A DNA stretch of 64,000 nt from Hirsutella rhossiliensis (lineage: Eukaryota; Ascomycota; Sordariomycetes; Hypocreales; Ophiocordycipitaceae). Shown here piece by piece: positions 34,746 through 47,594 of the stretch (position 1 is its first letter; each line of letters begins with the position of its first letter). The position numbers and the translations under genes were made by a program. Under the pieces are notes generated by a model. The model did not search any database, was not told the DNA's origin, and saw only the letters and a program-made list of their open reading frames with translations. The stretch covers positions 806,001 to 870,000 of the forward strand of contig NW_025408669.1 of the NCBI RefSeq assembly GCF_020360975.1, given 5' to 3'.

Positions 34746-37521
34746 GGTGATGGAAGAAGAGGGTCAACCGAGGCGAGTGTACGTGGGAGCCGCGTATGGC
34801 TTCATACATGTACGCCCGTTGACGCCGAAATCCACCTCATACGCCGAGTATGGTGTACACATGCGGCGGCGGTATATATAGATGGGTGTATACAAGTCTA
34901 TACTCAAATGCTGCTTGCCGGCGGTGACGGCGCCGTTGAATATGACGTGGGGACTCGTGCAACCGGGGATGGTCGAGCGCCGGCGGTGACCCGTCGTCGG
35001 CCTTGCGTGACCGGAGGCGGATTCGGCAGCTGGAGGCTGGACTGACTGGTGAGCAGACGGTGTGAGGAGGAGAGAGGGGTGAGTGCTGGGGCTTCGAGCC
35101 GAGGTGGTCGAGGTTTGTTGCCGGACGAGAGACGGGGGGACACGGGGGCCTTGGGTGCAGCGGGCTCCGGGAGGCGCCGAGGCGGGCAGCTCGAGGCCCA
35201 GGGCCAAGTCGGAGCGGGGGTCTCTCGGGATTGCGGGACGCGGGTGCGCAGAGGCTAGGCGGCGAGACGGCTGTGACAAGGTCCGAGAGTGAAGACAAAA
35301 GGAGGGTTGGAATTGCAGAGGAAGAAGAGGAGGACGAAAAAGACGGACCGGGGGGAGGAGGGCCGGCGGGATCGGGTCAAATGCGACGGGGGCGGGACCG
35401 AGGACGCTCCAGGGTCCTCGTCTGCCCAGGACGTGCCTTGTCGACGCGCAACAATCGTGTTGCCGCGGCGTGGGACCCGGCTGCGTGCCATGCAGGGGGG
35501 CCCAGTCTTTTGTTTCTGGTCCTCGACGACCCCCGTTGAGGAGAGCGGATCAGGAATTTCGCCCTCTTTCTTTCGCCTCGATGCTGTTGCGAGGAGAGAA
35601 AAAGAGGGTTCGTCAAGGTCGAGCGAGATGAAACAGTGACGACAGTTGACGACAGTTGCCAGGAGCGCCGACTTGGCTGCACCGGCTCCGCGTCCTTGCA
35701 GCATATAAGTGGACAGGGGGACGGGGGAGGGAGAGGGGAGGGGAGGGGGGAGTGACGACGATGGCCTAGGCCAAGACGGGGCGCGGACCCTCGAGTTTCA
35801 ACGGCGGAAGCAAAGCCCGGTTCGTGTCGAGAGGGCCGTGGGCCGGTTTGAACGCTGGAGCCGGGGGTTCAGACGTCCGGCTGATGGCCATGGGGCTGGG
35901 CAAGTCGGACCTCTCTCTCACCAGCACCATCCTTGGCTCTCAACTCTCGACCACGCAATGCAATCTTGACCGCCCATCAAACGGCGGCGACGCGGCGTCA
36001 TCATCAAGGGAGGGGGGCTCCGCACCTCGGCACGTGGGCGCCGGGCGGCGGCACGGCCACGCACAGAAAACGAACAAGCGAGAGCAGCCTGTCAAGGGTG
36101 AGGAATGGAGATGCCTCGGCTCGGCGGCCGTGTCTCGGTCATCTTCCCCCCCCTTCCCTATTTTTGTTGCCCCGACCCGCCGGTTCCGCCTCCCCTCCCC
36201 CAAGCCCCGTCTGGAGATGGATCTGCGGGGAGAGCCTGCGCACTTCCTCGGTATAGGTTTTGTTATTGCGCTTGCTGCTGCGAATAAGCTCCTGCTGCCG
36301 CGTGTCTGTCGGGCGGTGCCAAGATGTAGCTACTGGCCCGGGTAGCGGCAGAGAAGAAAAAACAAACCCCTTGCCGTCGCCTGCAAACTGAGGAAGCAGA
36401 TGCCCCCTTTCTCAACAGCAGCAGCCACGAGAGTCAAGCAAAGGCATCCTATGGCATGCTAGGCCCATTTTCGGTGTTTTGCTAACCCCCCCCTTTGCCA
36501 TTTTGAAAGTGAAAAGGGGCATATTTTGCTGGAAGCCTGGCTGGCTATTACGGTGAGAGGTTGGTGCAAACGGGCGTCGGGACTGACTCACATGGTCCCG
36601 TGTCATCGAGTTTGCTGGTTGGTGAGACAGGAGGCGATGACGATAAGGCGAGACATTCATTTGCCGGACACAGACAGGGAGCTGGCCGTCGGCGCTCGGC
36701 ATCTCACCTTGTAGCAACGAATCTGCGTAGCAGGTGCGAAAAGGACGTGTTTGACACGCATGCCACGACGTCCGACAAGACGGGAGATGATATTGGAGCC
36801 ATCCACTCTGGCGCACCCAGCCCGGGCCTCCTCTCGGCGTGAAGCTCGCAGAAGACAGCAGGTGGACGCCCTCCTCGTACCCGGCTTCTTCAAAGCGTAC
36901 GACGCTCCTCTCCCGGTGCGGAACTTGTCTAGCAGTACTGCTTTCTTCAAACACATGGCATCGACGGCCATCTCTTGTGCGCAGACTCTGTCTCATTTCT
37001 TGTGTAATGCAGCGGCAGATGACCCGACGGGCGAGTGTTACGGTCCTCGTCTACTACACGCATGCAGGAGAGTCAACGACAAGCTCAAAAGCCAGCGCTG
37101 CTGCCGGGACTCTATTGGGATCCAAGGCCTCTGGATAAGAGGAGGGGAGAACACTGGCGTGCTCCTGTCGATGCCAAGACTCACCCATCCGGAATTTCCC
37201 TTGTCCAACGCATAGCTGCATCACAAGTCGCAGTGTCAAGGACTGGAGACTGGCTAGAAGTCGACCATGCGCCGAGCACCACACAAGACGTTTCCGCACG
37301 CAGGTACAGTAGAGCTGGGTGCAAAAAGGGGACCAAGGTCTATTTGTGAGGACTATTCAAGACGGAAGAAATGTTGACCGTGACAGACGGAGATCCATGT
37401 CCTCGACCCACGCGAGCAAGTCTTGCCATCATCCCCGAAGCGACTGCTTCGCTAACTCGCTGCTCGGGCATCACTTCCTCAATGCCAATCTGTGACAAGG
37501 TGCATGTCGAGATATCGCCCT
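34746..37521. other. 2.8 kb stretch without recognisable genes
   Basis: Many short overlapping frames (up to 194 codons at 36,412-36,996 on minus) lack domains, signal peptides or conserved splice structure. 35,000-36,300 is strongly biased to G and A on the + strand, so the minus strand looks like the pyrimidine-rich leaders seen elsewhere in this window. No gene claimed. Confidence 0.45.
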
Positions 37522-38063
37522 CTATTCCTGGCGGCGTCCGCGGGTGCAGTTAACAGACCGCCACTGGTTGTCGTCCATGTGCATCTCGCTCTGGGTAAAT
37601 AACCTCTCGTCGCCGTCGCATTGCTCGCCCCTGGGGAGGCACATAAGCATCCGGAGTTTTCGAGGGAGTCGAGAAAGGAGGAGTGCCACGTACCGATACA
37701 GGCTGCACTGGCCGCGGTTATCGACCTCGACGGAGCGTACTTTGAAGCCGCTGTGTGTGAATTGTGAGCATTAGAAGGTTGACGAGGGGGGCGAAACGAG
37801 GAGCCGGGAGGGGAAACTCGCATCATGCTGAGGTCAAAGCAGCGGTTCTCATGAGTGACTGTCTGGTAGGGTCCATGAAAGTGCCTCTCGCGGAAGATGG
37901 TCCCCTAGGAACAAATTTCGATTAGGCAACAGAACGCGATGGCAGTGCTGGACGAGCCGGAGTTGAGGCTCACCATGAACTTGTCGCCCTTGAAGCCGGG
38001 TTGGGGGGGCGCGGCCGTGACGAGGGCGGCAAAGGCCAGAGCGAGAGCCTTGGTGACGAGCAT
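37522..38063 (-). CDS. Small secreted four-cysteine protein
   Basis: Four exons (38063-37974, 37904-37822, 37750-37694, 37630-37522) encode 112 residues. A signal peptide MLVTKALALAFAALVTAAP is followed by a mature part of about 94 residues with four Cys, in the contexts NRCFDL, GQCSL, EQCDG and VNCTRG, enough for two disulfides. Introns 1 and 3 are GT-AG. Intron 2 only fits in phase with a GC donor (GCGAGT at 37821) and a CACAG acceptor; the nearby GT donor (GTTTCC) would break the frame before two of the cysteines. The end RGRRQE-stop is hydrophilic. No family recognised; size and Cys content fit a candidate effector or antimicrobial-type secreted protein, but no role is shown. Confidence 0.72.
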
Positions 38064-38781
38064 CTTGGCTGAGTGAGAAGCGGGAAGAGGTGAACGAGAG
38101 GCTGAATGTCGAGGCTGCCGCGGCGATCTCGGAACTGATGCGCGTGACAGCTGAGGCTCAAAGTCAGCGACCCCAAGCTTCACCGAGGCGTCATCGTGTC
38201 ATCACGGGCGCCACCCAGCCCCTGGGTTCCCGCTCGATGCGAGCTTTAAGCTTATTTTTTAGCTACTACTGTCTTGTCCGTCTTCTCCGCAGCACTCGGC
38301 CATTGGACTAGCCCTACGGTAGGTACTAACCATCTTTTTCCCGGGATCCTTTTGAGAGTATCGGGCAAGGGGCTCGGCTGCGTTGGACTCGGGTGCAGAA
38401 AGGGGGAGGCGTGTTTCCGCCAGCTCATTCTGGCCCTCGCAGGACGTTCGCTCTCGATTATCATGTCTGAGCTGTGGGCTCACGCCCAACGTCCAATATA
38501 TCGCCCTGGTTTGAGAAAAATCCCTACATTCTTATGTACTTGGCTGTCAGTACGAAGGACGGCTGTATGGATAGCAACTCTGGATTTGAAACTACAGGGA
38601 GGGCCTCAGTCCCCGTGTCCCGTAAACTTAAACGAATGGTAAGGATATTTACGCTCACATCGTGTTGGCGAGCCAGCCACTTGAACACATGTATCTCCTC
38701 GTTGTATCAGCTAGACCTGGGCATTACTGTCCTGCCGCAGTCGGAGGACCGCAACTCTGTCAAAGAACGGAGTCGTGGTCG
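38064..38781. other. Promoter of the secreted-protein gene and 3' flank of the MFS gene
   Basis: No supported frame. Frames on + between 38,274 and 38,642 have no recognisable features. Confidence 0.5.
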
Positions 38782-40335
38782 CTACAGAGTAAAGCGGAAG
38801 CTTGGATGCCAGTCTCCCAGGTTGTCGCGCTTTTCCTCGGGCAGATCGAGCCTGTCATCGCGCTCGCCCGCTGCCCTCTTCCTGTTCTCCCGCCGCATGA
38901 GCACAAACATGGCAAGCGCCGAGAGGGCGCCCAAGAACATGGCGGCGGCCGCAACGCCGTACCCAGTCGCGTAGCTGGGCCTCTCACGCTCCAGGAAGAT
39001 GTTGCTTCCGATGATGCCCGACAAGTTGCCGAGCGTCACCTGCGCCGAAGAGCCAAACGAGCGCTTCCAGTGGCCCGACAGGTTGTTCTGGAGCCAGCCC
39101 AGGGCCATCGGAGTGACCATGTAGGAGCCGCCGAAGACGAGGAAGACGGCCGCAAACTTGTAGTCGCGAGACTTGCCGCCCTGGGCCAGGAGCATGCCGA
39201 AGCCAACGAGTGCCATGGATGCGCCGGCGAGGATGAAGCCCAGCCGGTGCTTGAGCTTGTCCGAGGCCCAGGCGTCAAGCAGCATCATGCCGCCCGCGAA
39301 GACGTAGACGGGGATTGTGCGTACCTGAGCCTCCTCGGCCTTCCACTCGAACTCGACGAGGATGGTGGGCAAGAAGAAAGCACCCGAGTACCCAGCCAGG
39401 CCGACGCCCATGTAAGTGACGGCGCCCAGCCAAATCTTGTAGTCGCGCACAATGAGCTTGAACGAAAACCTGGTCAGTGTGTCCATGCGGCACGAGTCGT
39501 CCACGTCGGCCGCGAGTCGGCGGCGGAGCAGTTCCTTTTCCCCGGCGTCGAGATACCTCGTCTGCTCCGGCCAGTCGACGATGAGGAACGCGGCAGCCAG
39601 GGCCAGCCCGGAGGTCGCGGCACCCTCGACGATGAAGATCCAGCGCCAGGCGGCGACGCCGTGCGCCCCGCCGAGTCGCGTGATGGCGTAGGCAAGGAGG
39701 CCGCCAAAGGCGCCGGCGACGACGGTGCTGCTGAAGAAAAAGGACAGGCGCCTCTGATACTCGTGACGCTTGTAGTACACGGAGGTGACGTAGATGATGC
39801 CCGGCAGCACGCCGGCCTCGAAGACGCCGAGGAGGAAGCGCAGGGTGACGAGGGCGCCGTACGAGCGGACGAAGCCCATGCACATGTTGACGATGCCCCA
39901 GATGAACATGAGGGACGAGAGGTAGAGAGACGGCCGCATCTTCCTGATGAACATGTTGGAGGGTATCTCGAGAATGATGTACGGGATGAAGTAGACCTGG
40001 GGACGTGAGTGCACGCCCAAAGCTGTACACGCGAGGCTCTATCAAGGCTCCCGTTTACTTACAAAGAGAGCAATGTTGAAGCGGTTGCCGTATAGGTCCA
40101 GGTCCGCGAGCATGCCCTGGATCCGCGCATTGCCAATGTTGATGCGGTCCAGGAAAGACATTGTGTACATGACGAAGAAGGGAGGGTATATGATGAGATC
40201 CAGCTTCATGAGGAGTCGGCGCTCGGCCTCGGGGTCAATGACTGCGTCCGAGGCTGTTGGATTGTCCGTCCGAGGCGCGATCGTAGCGACCTTCTCGCCC
40301 GTCATTGTCCCGGGATCTTTGTCGGACGCAAACAT
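38782..40335 (-). CDS. MFS transporter, anion:cation symporter family (Dal5-like)
   Basis: Two exons, 40335-40063 and 39996-38782, encode 495 residues. The 66-nt intron (GTAAGT...CCCAG) joins NIALF to VYFIPYIILEIPSN, the conserved helix 2 motif of the allantoate/nicotinate permease family. Before it comes LLMKLDLIIYPPFFVMYTMSFLDRINIGNAR, cut here by the 20-residue limit into LIIYPPFFVMY and FLDRINIGNAR, the standard first helix and the DRxNIGNA signature. Family members import small organic anions such as allantoate, nicotinate, pantothenate or tartrate with protons. All twelve helices are present and no defect is seen. It borders the siderophore relics but belongs to a different MFS family from siderophore carriers. 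Confidence 0.9.
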
Positions 40336-40671
40336 TGTCGTGGAGATGAAGCCGGGATCGGGTGGTGTACACTGATCTGAAGAGTTGCGACCGCGTGGTG
40401 AGGGGGCGAGAACTTGTGCTTACACGGCTTCAGTCGGGACATGAGGGGACATCTACGCTGACCCCAGCGCGCGATTAATGAGTGACGCAGGCGACAGCAA
40501 AAGGTCATTTCAATCTTGTAAGTACAACGGGAAGCTGACCCAAGAAAGACTCCCGGCTATACGTGAACGACAAACCTAGGTGATGCCAGCCCCTTTCTGC
40601 CCGGACACTATCAACCTTGATAAAGAGGTTTGGTGGCCGTCGACGGCGATTCTGACTGGCAAGAATCGCCA
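40336..40671. other. Gap between MFS gene and NRPS relic
   Basis: 336 bases holding the MFS promoter and the flank of the broken NRPS. Nothing else seen. Confidence 0.5.
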
Positions 40672-43289
40672 TCACAAAGCCATGGCCTGCGGATGCTCGA
40701 CAAACCCCTCCTTGGCGCTGACCAACTCGCCCAACCTCGCCTCCCAGAACTTTCGGCGGGCTTCGTCAGCCTCGATGCCGACGCACGTCTTCCCAGCCTC
40801 GACAAACGACACGGCGCGCGGCGGAGTCGACGGCTCGGGGGGAGGAGTGGTGTAGTCGACGCGGCAGCGGGAGCCGGCAAACGAAATCGCGTCAAAGTAT
40901 CCCTTGTCGACGTGGTTTACAAACGAGGGGAAGAAGGACGCTATCGATGGCCAGCCGGTGGCGCACTCTTGCAGCAGTTCCCGGAACCCCAGGGTCGCGT
41001 GCCGACTGCCATCGAGATACTGATCGCGTACGTGATATAGAAGCTGTCCAGCCGTCCAGCCGGGCTCGAAAACGACCCGGACTGGCATGTACCGGTAACA
41101 AGTCCTTATGTTACCGTATATGCCCGCGACTTCGACACTACGGCCAGAGACGATGCCGGCAAAGATCACGTCGGAGACGTTGTGTAGCTGCGCCACCACC
41201 TTGGCCCAGCTGGCCGTGAGGAAGGTCGCGAGCGTGATGTCTAGAGGGCGCCCGGACACGTCGATGGGCTTGGTGATAAAGGACGACTTGCTCTTCGGAT
41301 CTGCGGGGGGCGCAATCTCGGTCGGCGAAGAGCCTTAAAGCACGCGGCACCAGTACTGGATGTTTTGGATTCCCGAGTTGGCCAAGGGCTGGATGTAACT
41401 GGTAAAGGGAGCTGATGAGGGCGTGTCTATGCCGCGATATCGCAGCTCGAGCTGCCAAAAGAACTCGGGGAACGAAGCGCCGTCATACTGCGCATAAGAT
41501 TTGAGAATCATCAATGCTCGTCCTTCTAGCCGTAGATAACAAATAAATAAAGGAACCAGGCTCCGAAGCGGAACGAAGAGTCGACTTCAATGTCTCGCGC
41601 GGCGAGTTCCCTGCAGTACGAATCTACGGGCTCGTCGGTTCTATACCCCGAGACAGGGGTTGTTCAGGTGCTTTAGCACGGCTTATAGGATTCGACCATT
41701 GTGTTGGACGAAGACGGTTCGCAGGATCGGGTGCTTGTCGACCAGGTGCTGGAAGCTCTCAAGCAGTCGCGACGTCTCGATCGACTTGTCCACGTACAGC
41801 ATGTTATACTGGACCGCGCTCCTAAGCGCAAAGACGGTCGCCATGACATCGCGTTCCTGCGGATCCGTGACGGGCAGGACGTCTTGAATGGCCCAGCTTG
41901 CGTCCGCGAAGGGGAGACAAACGTTGGCAGAGATAAAGTTGTCGACATCGACAGAGTCCAACAGCGAAAAGGAGGCGTAGGCTTTAGGCAACTGCTCCGC
42001 CTCCGGAGGAACATCGACCATTGCGCCGGAAATGCTCCACAACTGCATGTAGCGAAGAATGTCCGCCACAGATAAGCCATAGCCAGCCAAACGCAGCGCC
42101 GATACCGTCCGCATGGCCATGATAGAGTCGCCCCCTAGCCGGAAGAAGTTGTCGTCTAAGGCCAGCTCTTCCTCTTGCACTACTAGGAAGCTAGCCCAGA
42201 GGCAGCGGAGTGTGCGTTCACTCGCACTTATGTGCAACGGATCGAATGAATCGAGTTTTGGACCGAGACTCGCAAAGGCCTTATAGAACTACGTCACTAG
42301 CTCGGCCATAACATGTTCCGCTATGTTGATGCCGTCGAGAGAGCCGACATATACATGCTCGCCGAGGGCTATTTCCTTGGCGACGGGTATATATACGGTG
42401 GGAATTATATATAGAGGTAAGACTTTAGCCAACGCCTTATCGAGACCGACCTTGGCCCTGGCGAGCGGCGTGGATATAGTGGAGCATAGAGGCAAGGGTG
42501 AGCTCTCGGCGTCGAACCCTAGCTCAAGGATCCGCTCTCCTTAAATATAGCTTTCCTAAAGAAAGGTGACGACCATCGAGGCCTAACTGGTCGAGCTGTT
42601 TAGACGGATAAGTTGACTGGCAGCATCCACGTTGTCTAGGAGCAGTCGCTTGAGTTCGATATTAGTCATGACGAGGTTGATAAAGTGGCCGTCGACGCTC
42701 GCTAGGCCGTCCTTGCGTCCCATAAATATCAGTGTTATGTTATCTACGTATTTAACTAAGTCACCTATGCGTTAGAGCTTCCTATGACGTCCGAGTACCC
42801 CGTCGGAGCCTCGCTAGAGCCACTCCGGAGCATCCAGATCTGCAGCTTCGCCTATATACTCGAGGAGAAGCTCGCTAACAATCCCTATGGGCATGAGGAG
42901 ACCGGTGTTTGCAGGATGTACAACCCACGGCACATAGCGGATGGTAGGGTGCTCGTCTCCTTGGACCAAAAGGCTCGACAGTCGGTCGGGCGAAACCGGC
43001 GCCGTCTTATTTATCCTCTATAGCTCTTGGAGTTCGCCGCGACCTAAGCATGAGATGTGGCTGAGCGGCTGCTTGACATCCTCGCTTAGCCGAGACACGG
43101 CGCACTCGAGCTGCGACAGCACCCGCTGCATCTGCGGCGGGCTGACGAGGCGTGAATCGAAGCTCGCCGCGACGCGGAAGCCGCTCTTTTAGAGAGAACA
43201 CGCGAGCATCAAGGGGTACGTGCTAAAGTGCAGCGCCTCGAGCGCGGCGTCCTGTGCGCGGAAGAGCGGAAGGTCGTCGCCCACTGAAG
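40672..43289 (-). pseudogene. NRPS remnant, SidD/NPS6-like: C end, short A, carrier, final C
   Basis: C-terminal half of a nonribosomal peptide synthetase. Reading 43,289 down: the end of a condensation domain (GFRVAASFDSRLVSPPQM), a very short adenylation remnant with [12 protein letters not shown] and GRKDGL, a carrier domain with FFRLGGDSIMAM (about 42,115), then a condensation domain. Its active-site motif is SYAQYDGASF near 41,490, where the first Tyr stands for the catalytic His (CAT to TAT). Several frames and stops are needed, and TA-rich patches suggest RIP. A partial second A domain between two C domains is a known trait of the SidD/NPS6 synthetases that assemble fusarinine and coprogen. 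The N-terminal A-T-C half is missing, removed at the junction with the ABC relic. Identification as SidD-like rests on layout and neighbours. Confidence 0.8.
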
Positions 43290-46200
43290 CTTGATACTGG
43301 ATGTCTGGGCCGACTCCTCTCGCAGCTGGATGACGAGAAGTGAACCTCGCGAAGATCCAAGTCGATGCCGCCTTGTGCGTGAGGCGACGCAGACTTGGTC
43401 TTTGCGGCAGCCTCGACGTCCCCTATGCTGGGAGGCGACAACGCCCGGCCAGGGCCCGACGATCCAATTTCTATGATGCTTCTAACTCTCGCTACGGCAG
43501 CCCAAGCGTTAGTTAGCTTAGGAGCGAGCGAGAACATCTGGTTCTATAGCTGTGGAATGACCAGTAGCGAAAAGACGACGATGATAAACTGCGTCTAGGT
43601 GTAGAGGCCACTAAAGATCTGCTTCGAGCCCCACCAAACGCCAGCCCAAAGGTTAGGTTGCCGATAAGATACTGCAGTGCCAGCCAGAGACTGGCGTAGA
43701 AGCTGATTGCCATCGCCTCGCGGCGCGGCCTGTCGAGCGTGCGGCGGTACTCTGCTAAGATTGCGTCCTCGAGCGACAGCGCGGCGACGGTCTTAATGGA
43801 GTCGACGGCCTCGACGCTAATGCCGACGGACTTAGTAAAGGCATGCTCGTGCTTCTCCTTAAACTTGGCCAGGGTGCGCAGCTGCGTAATGCCGACTCCT
43901 AGAAGGAGCGGCATAATGGCCAGGCATAGAATGGCAATCTTCCAGGCCACGACAAACGTCAGGACAATGGCCGCGACGAGGTTGGTGTAGATGGACAAGA
44001 CGGTGCCGATGACGGACCCGCTTAGGCCAGCAACCTAAGTGCCGCCGTTTGTGATGCATCCGAGCAGACCCGCTAGAGTGCGGCCCTTGGAATGATGGCA
44101 CTATACGTCCTGCTCGAAGGGAGAGCGAAACAGGAGGACGCGGACGGCGTATATAGCCCGCTCCGAGACCCAGCTAAAGCCGACCTAGCTTATTATATTA
44201 GCAAAGAACTCGACGACGGCGAGTAAAAAGAACATGAGCCCGAAGAAGCTACCGCGGGACCGGATATAGTCAGGGGACTGGCACGGCGTCAGGCTGCTGA
44301 TGGTGTTGCCGAAGATGACCGCCTCGACCGAGCACGCGCCGCCGACGATGCTCACGCCCGCAAGAGCCAGGAGAGTGATCAGGGCATATGGACGGATGAA
44401 AGAGACGAAGGAATTTATTAGGAACCAAACGGGCTTGTCGGTGGGCGCTTCGGCTGTGTCCTTGGAAGACCGACGCGTCGAGGGCTCATCATGACTCTTC
44501 TCAGTCTCACTAATGGAGACGAGCTCCTTGCTGTTACCGCTCTTCTCGACCGCATCACTCGCTGGCGCCGCTTCACGAGGCAGATCGAGGCGCCGTCGTG
44601 AACTATTTGGCCCGCGGAACGAGTGTTTCGGTTTTGAAGCTCGACAAAACCAGAGTACGTGCCGTGCTTTTCCATGAGCTCACTATATGTGCCTTGCTCC
44701 GCGACCCGGCCGTCGCTCATGACGATGATCTTGCCTGCCTTTTTGATGGTGGATAGACGATGGGCCACCGAGATGACGGTTCTGCCCTCTAAGCAACGCT
44801 CTAAGGCCGCGAGAATCTCGCCCTCGCTCTTCGAGTCCAGCGACGCCGAGGCATCCGAACTTTGGGATCCTTGACGAGCCCTCGGGCAATGGCGATGCGT
44901 TGTCTCTGGCCGCCGCTGAGCCGCGTCCCGCTGGCCCCGACAATAGTGCCCAGGCCCTCGGGCAAGTTGTGAATGAAGCGCGTGGCGTCTGCAAGAGCCG
45001 CCGCCTTCTCGACCATGTCGACAATCTCCACCACTGTCGGTCCCTGTTCCTGGGCAGCCTCGGACACGTCTCGCCCCTCTCGGGCCGCGGCGGCGACGGC
45101 AGAATGCTGAGGCCCTAGCAATACGTCGTGTTAGCGCGCCCGTGCTCTGGCGACGTCGAGTTGGCCAGTCCATGAGCGATATCTTCGAGAATGGACCGAT
45201 CTAGCAGAGTTGCTTCTTGCTGAACCATGCCGACTGGGCCCAGGACCTGGCGTGTATTGAGTTAGCAGAGGTCATGGCTATCCAGCAGAACCGAGCCTTC
45301 GGTTGGATCGTATAGCCGAAGCACCAGGTTGGCAATGGTGGACTTGCCACTTCCTGATAATCCAACAATCGCCGTCATCTTCCCGGCCAGGCACTCCAAA
45401 GACACGTCCTGAAGTACGGGCTGCTCTGGCCGAGAAGTGTAATAGAGGGAAACGTTTCGAGCTCAAAATGGCCGGCCGTGCTGGGAGGGAGCCTGAGTCC
45501 CGTGTCTGTGGACCCGTTGATGGCGGACCTGTGGTTCATGTCTCGCTTCAGCTTTGCAAATGATGCAGATGCCGCGGCACAGATGTTCACAAAGGGAGCA
45601 ACCTAGTTGAGGATGAGCGTCGCTGTCGGTTGCGTGTTAGCCGCGGCCTATGTATGTTATGCCGCTGTTTAGGCTCTACTCACCGTCGACGAGAATGCAG
45701 ATGACGGTAAAGATGGAGCCCACCGTCGCCCCCTGACCGTTTCTCTCCACAGCATCGGCAATCATGCGACTCCCTTGCCAGAAGGCGAGGGCGTTGGCTC
45801 CATAGGCAATAAAGTACATGAGGCCGGCCTGGATGCCGTGGGAAACGGCCGTCTTGAGGCCCTCGATTCTGGCCTTACGCAGATATGCTGAGAAGCTGGT
45901 TTCAAGCCTTTATTTGCGCCGAATGAGTGAACGACGGGAACGTTGGATAGGGACTCGGGGGCGATGGAGGAGGACGCCGCAAAGCGGTCGGACGCGCGCG
46001 ACGAGTATGTCTCGATGAACCAGCCGCCCACGGGCGACATGAAAAAGTAGGCCGGCACCAGCAAGATGAGGATGCCGGCGAGCTTCGAGTTCTTGACAAA
46101 GGCGACCGTGTACGAAGTCAAGAAGAAGGCGAGGCTGGAGAGACAGATGCCGACCTTGTCCGAGGTGCCCGCGCGGATCGTCTGGATGTCGCCGCTGGGC

Positions 46201-46740
46201 CGAGAGGCGACTTCGCCGGCGGGAAGGTGGTCGAAGAAAGACGGCTCCTGCTGCAGCAAGCTGCGAAGATACTGCTCCCGCAGACGCTGGGCGAGCCTGG
46301 CGCCGCCAAGGGACCAGCAGACGAGGTCGACGTAGATGAGGACGAACTGGACGATGGCGAGATAGACAATGTAGAGGATCTTGCCATTCACGGTGGCCTG
46401 GTACGAATCTTGGATCACCGGGTTAAGACCCCGAGACGAGGCAACGGCTTCGCATGTACGGTCGTTGGAGTCATCGATGAGCTGGCCAAACAAGATTCCT
46501 AGCAGCAGAAAGGGGACGCCGGAGGCGATGGCGGTGATGATGCCGATGACGAGAGGAGCAATGTCGAGCCTGGTAGGCTTTTCCCGGACGTAGATGGCAA
46601 AGTATCCGAGGAGCTTCTTGAGCTGTGATGTTGAGACAGCTGGTCAGCGCTGATTCATGTTGCTCGAGCGCCAGCAACAAGCTGGACCAGAGAGCAAGAC
46701 ACCCACCTTGGACAGAATCTGGGATCCGTCAATGCATCGC
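43290..46740 (-). pseudogene. ABC transporter (ABCB type, SitT-like) remnant lacking second nucleotide-binding domain
   Basis: A broken full-length ABCB transporter. From 46,707 down: an intron (46,706-46,623), membrane domain 1 with FGQLIDDSNDRTCEAV and VASRPSGDIQTIR, then a one-base frame change near 45,905. Nucleotide-binding domain 1 follows with Walker A GLSGSGKST (about 45,350) and signature [14 protein letters not shown] (about 44,905). A small deletion just after DPKV removes Walker B, leaving DASASLDS in place of the usual DEATSALDS, and shifts frame. Stops such as TAA after HDLC look like CAA to TAA. Membrane domain 2 runs 44,420-43,520 and the linker ends at LDLREVHFSS near 43,320, where domain 2 should begin. 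Adjacent siderophore-type genes suggest a SitT-like transporter. Confidence 0.85.
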
Positions 46741-47594
46741 GGCCGGTGTTCTAACGGCGCTGAGTCTGCTATGGCTGCGGCACGCGCTCTGACGCTCTGG
46801 TTGAGACTCCTGTCCGGTCTGCGAGTCGGGGGCGGATCTGAGGCGGCGTTGGGTGCCCAGCACAGCAGCTGCAGTCATCATTACCCTCTTCAAGACCCTC
46901 GCGCCCAAGACATGCTGGGATCTGGTGGGGACGAGCTTCGAAGGGTACGAGGCCGGCCCGCAGCACGTCTTGACGGTGCTGCGGTGAATCTCGGTCGCCA
47001 TGCGCGACACAGTGTATCCCCCCAATGTTTGAACCTACGGCCGAGGATTCAGCCGACGCCGCAATCTACATCGCTGCTTGTGGGCTGCGCATGTATCCAG
47101 CTGATCCACGTCGTTGATGTGCAGTGGTGGACGACGTCCGACGTCGGATCTGATTAGATTTGATTGATTAGATTGCGGAGCCTTATACGGCAATAGCGTG
47201 CATTAGCACAGAGGCACGTGCGCCGGCTACTTCCAAAAGCGGCTAGCACAGCTAGCACCGCGGCCCTGAGCCGATAGCAAAGACGCGCCGACCCACGAAG
47301 CTGCTCGCACTGTGCTCCATCTCTGCCGGGAGAGAGTTTCCGTTCAAGTTTTCGAGAATTCACGCACGGAAATGGCTGTTCGGGATATGCACATCATTGA
47401 ACACATGCCAACACGGCAACCCTTGCCCTCAAGCCGCCAGGGCCGACTACAGGACTTGATGCTGGCGCTCCAGGGACCATCATCGGTCGATCGAAACCAT
47501 CAGACATCCATCAGTTGACCGACTAATTCGGTTCTTGTCAACAAGAGACCAGCACCTTGACGCTTCGTCGGAAGTCGCTGGCTGCATCAGAACC
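46741..47594. other. Divergent intergenic region
   Basis: Shared upstream region of the broken ABC gene (minus) and the SidH-like gene (plus). Earlier exon sequence of the ABC gene may reach about 46,860. Around 47,150-47,180 several GATT/GATTAGATT motifs occur; I see no complete ATCWGATAA element, the usual site for the iron regulator SreA, but cannot exclude variants. Confidence 0.45.

Noticed and set aside
38782..40335. Dal5-like MFS gene as part of the siderophore cluster.
   Set aside because: Its family imports small organic anions, it is intact while the cluster transporters are broken, and siderophore carriers belong to another MFS family.
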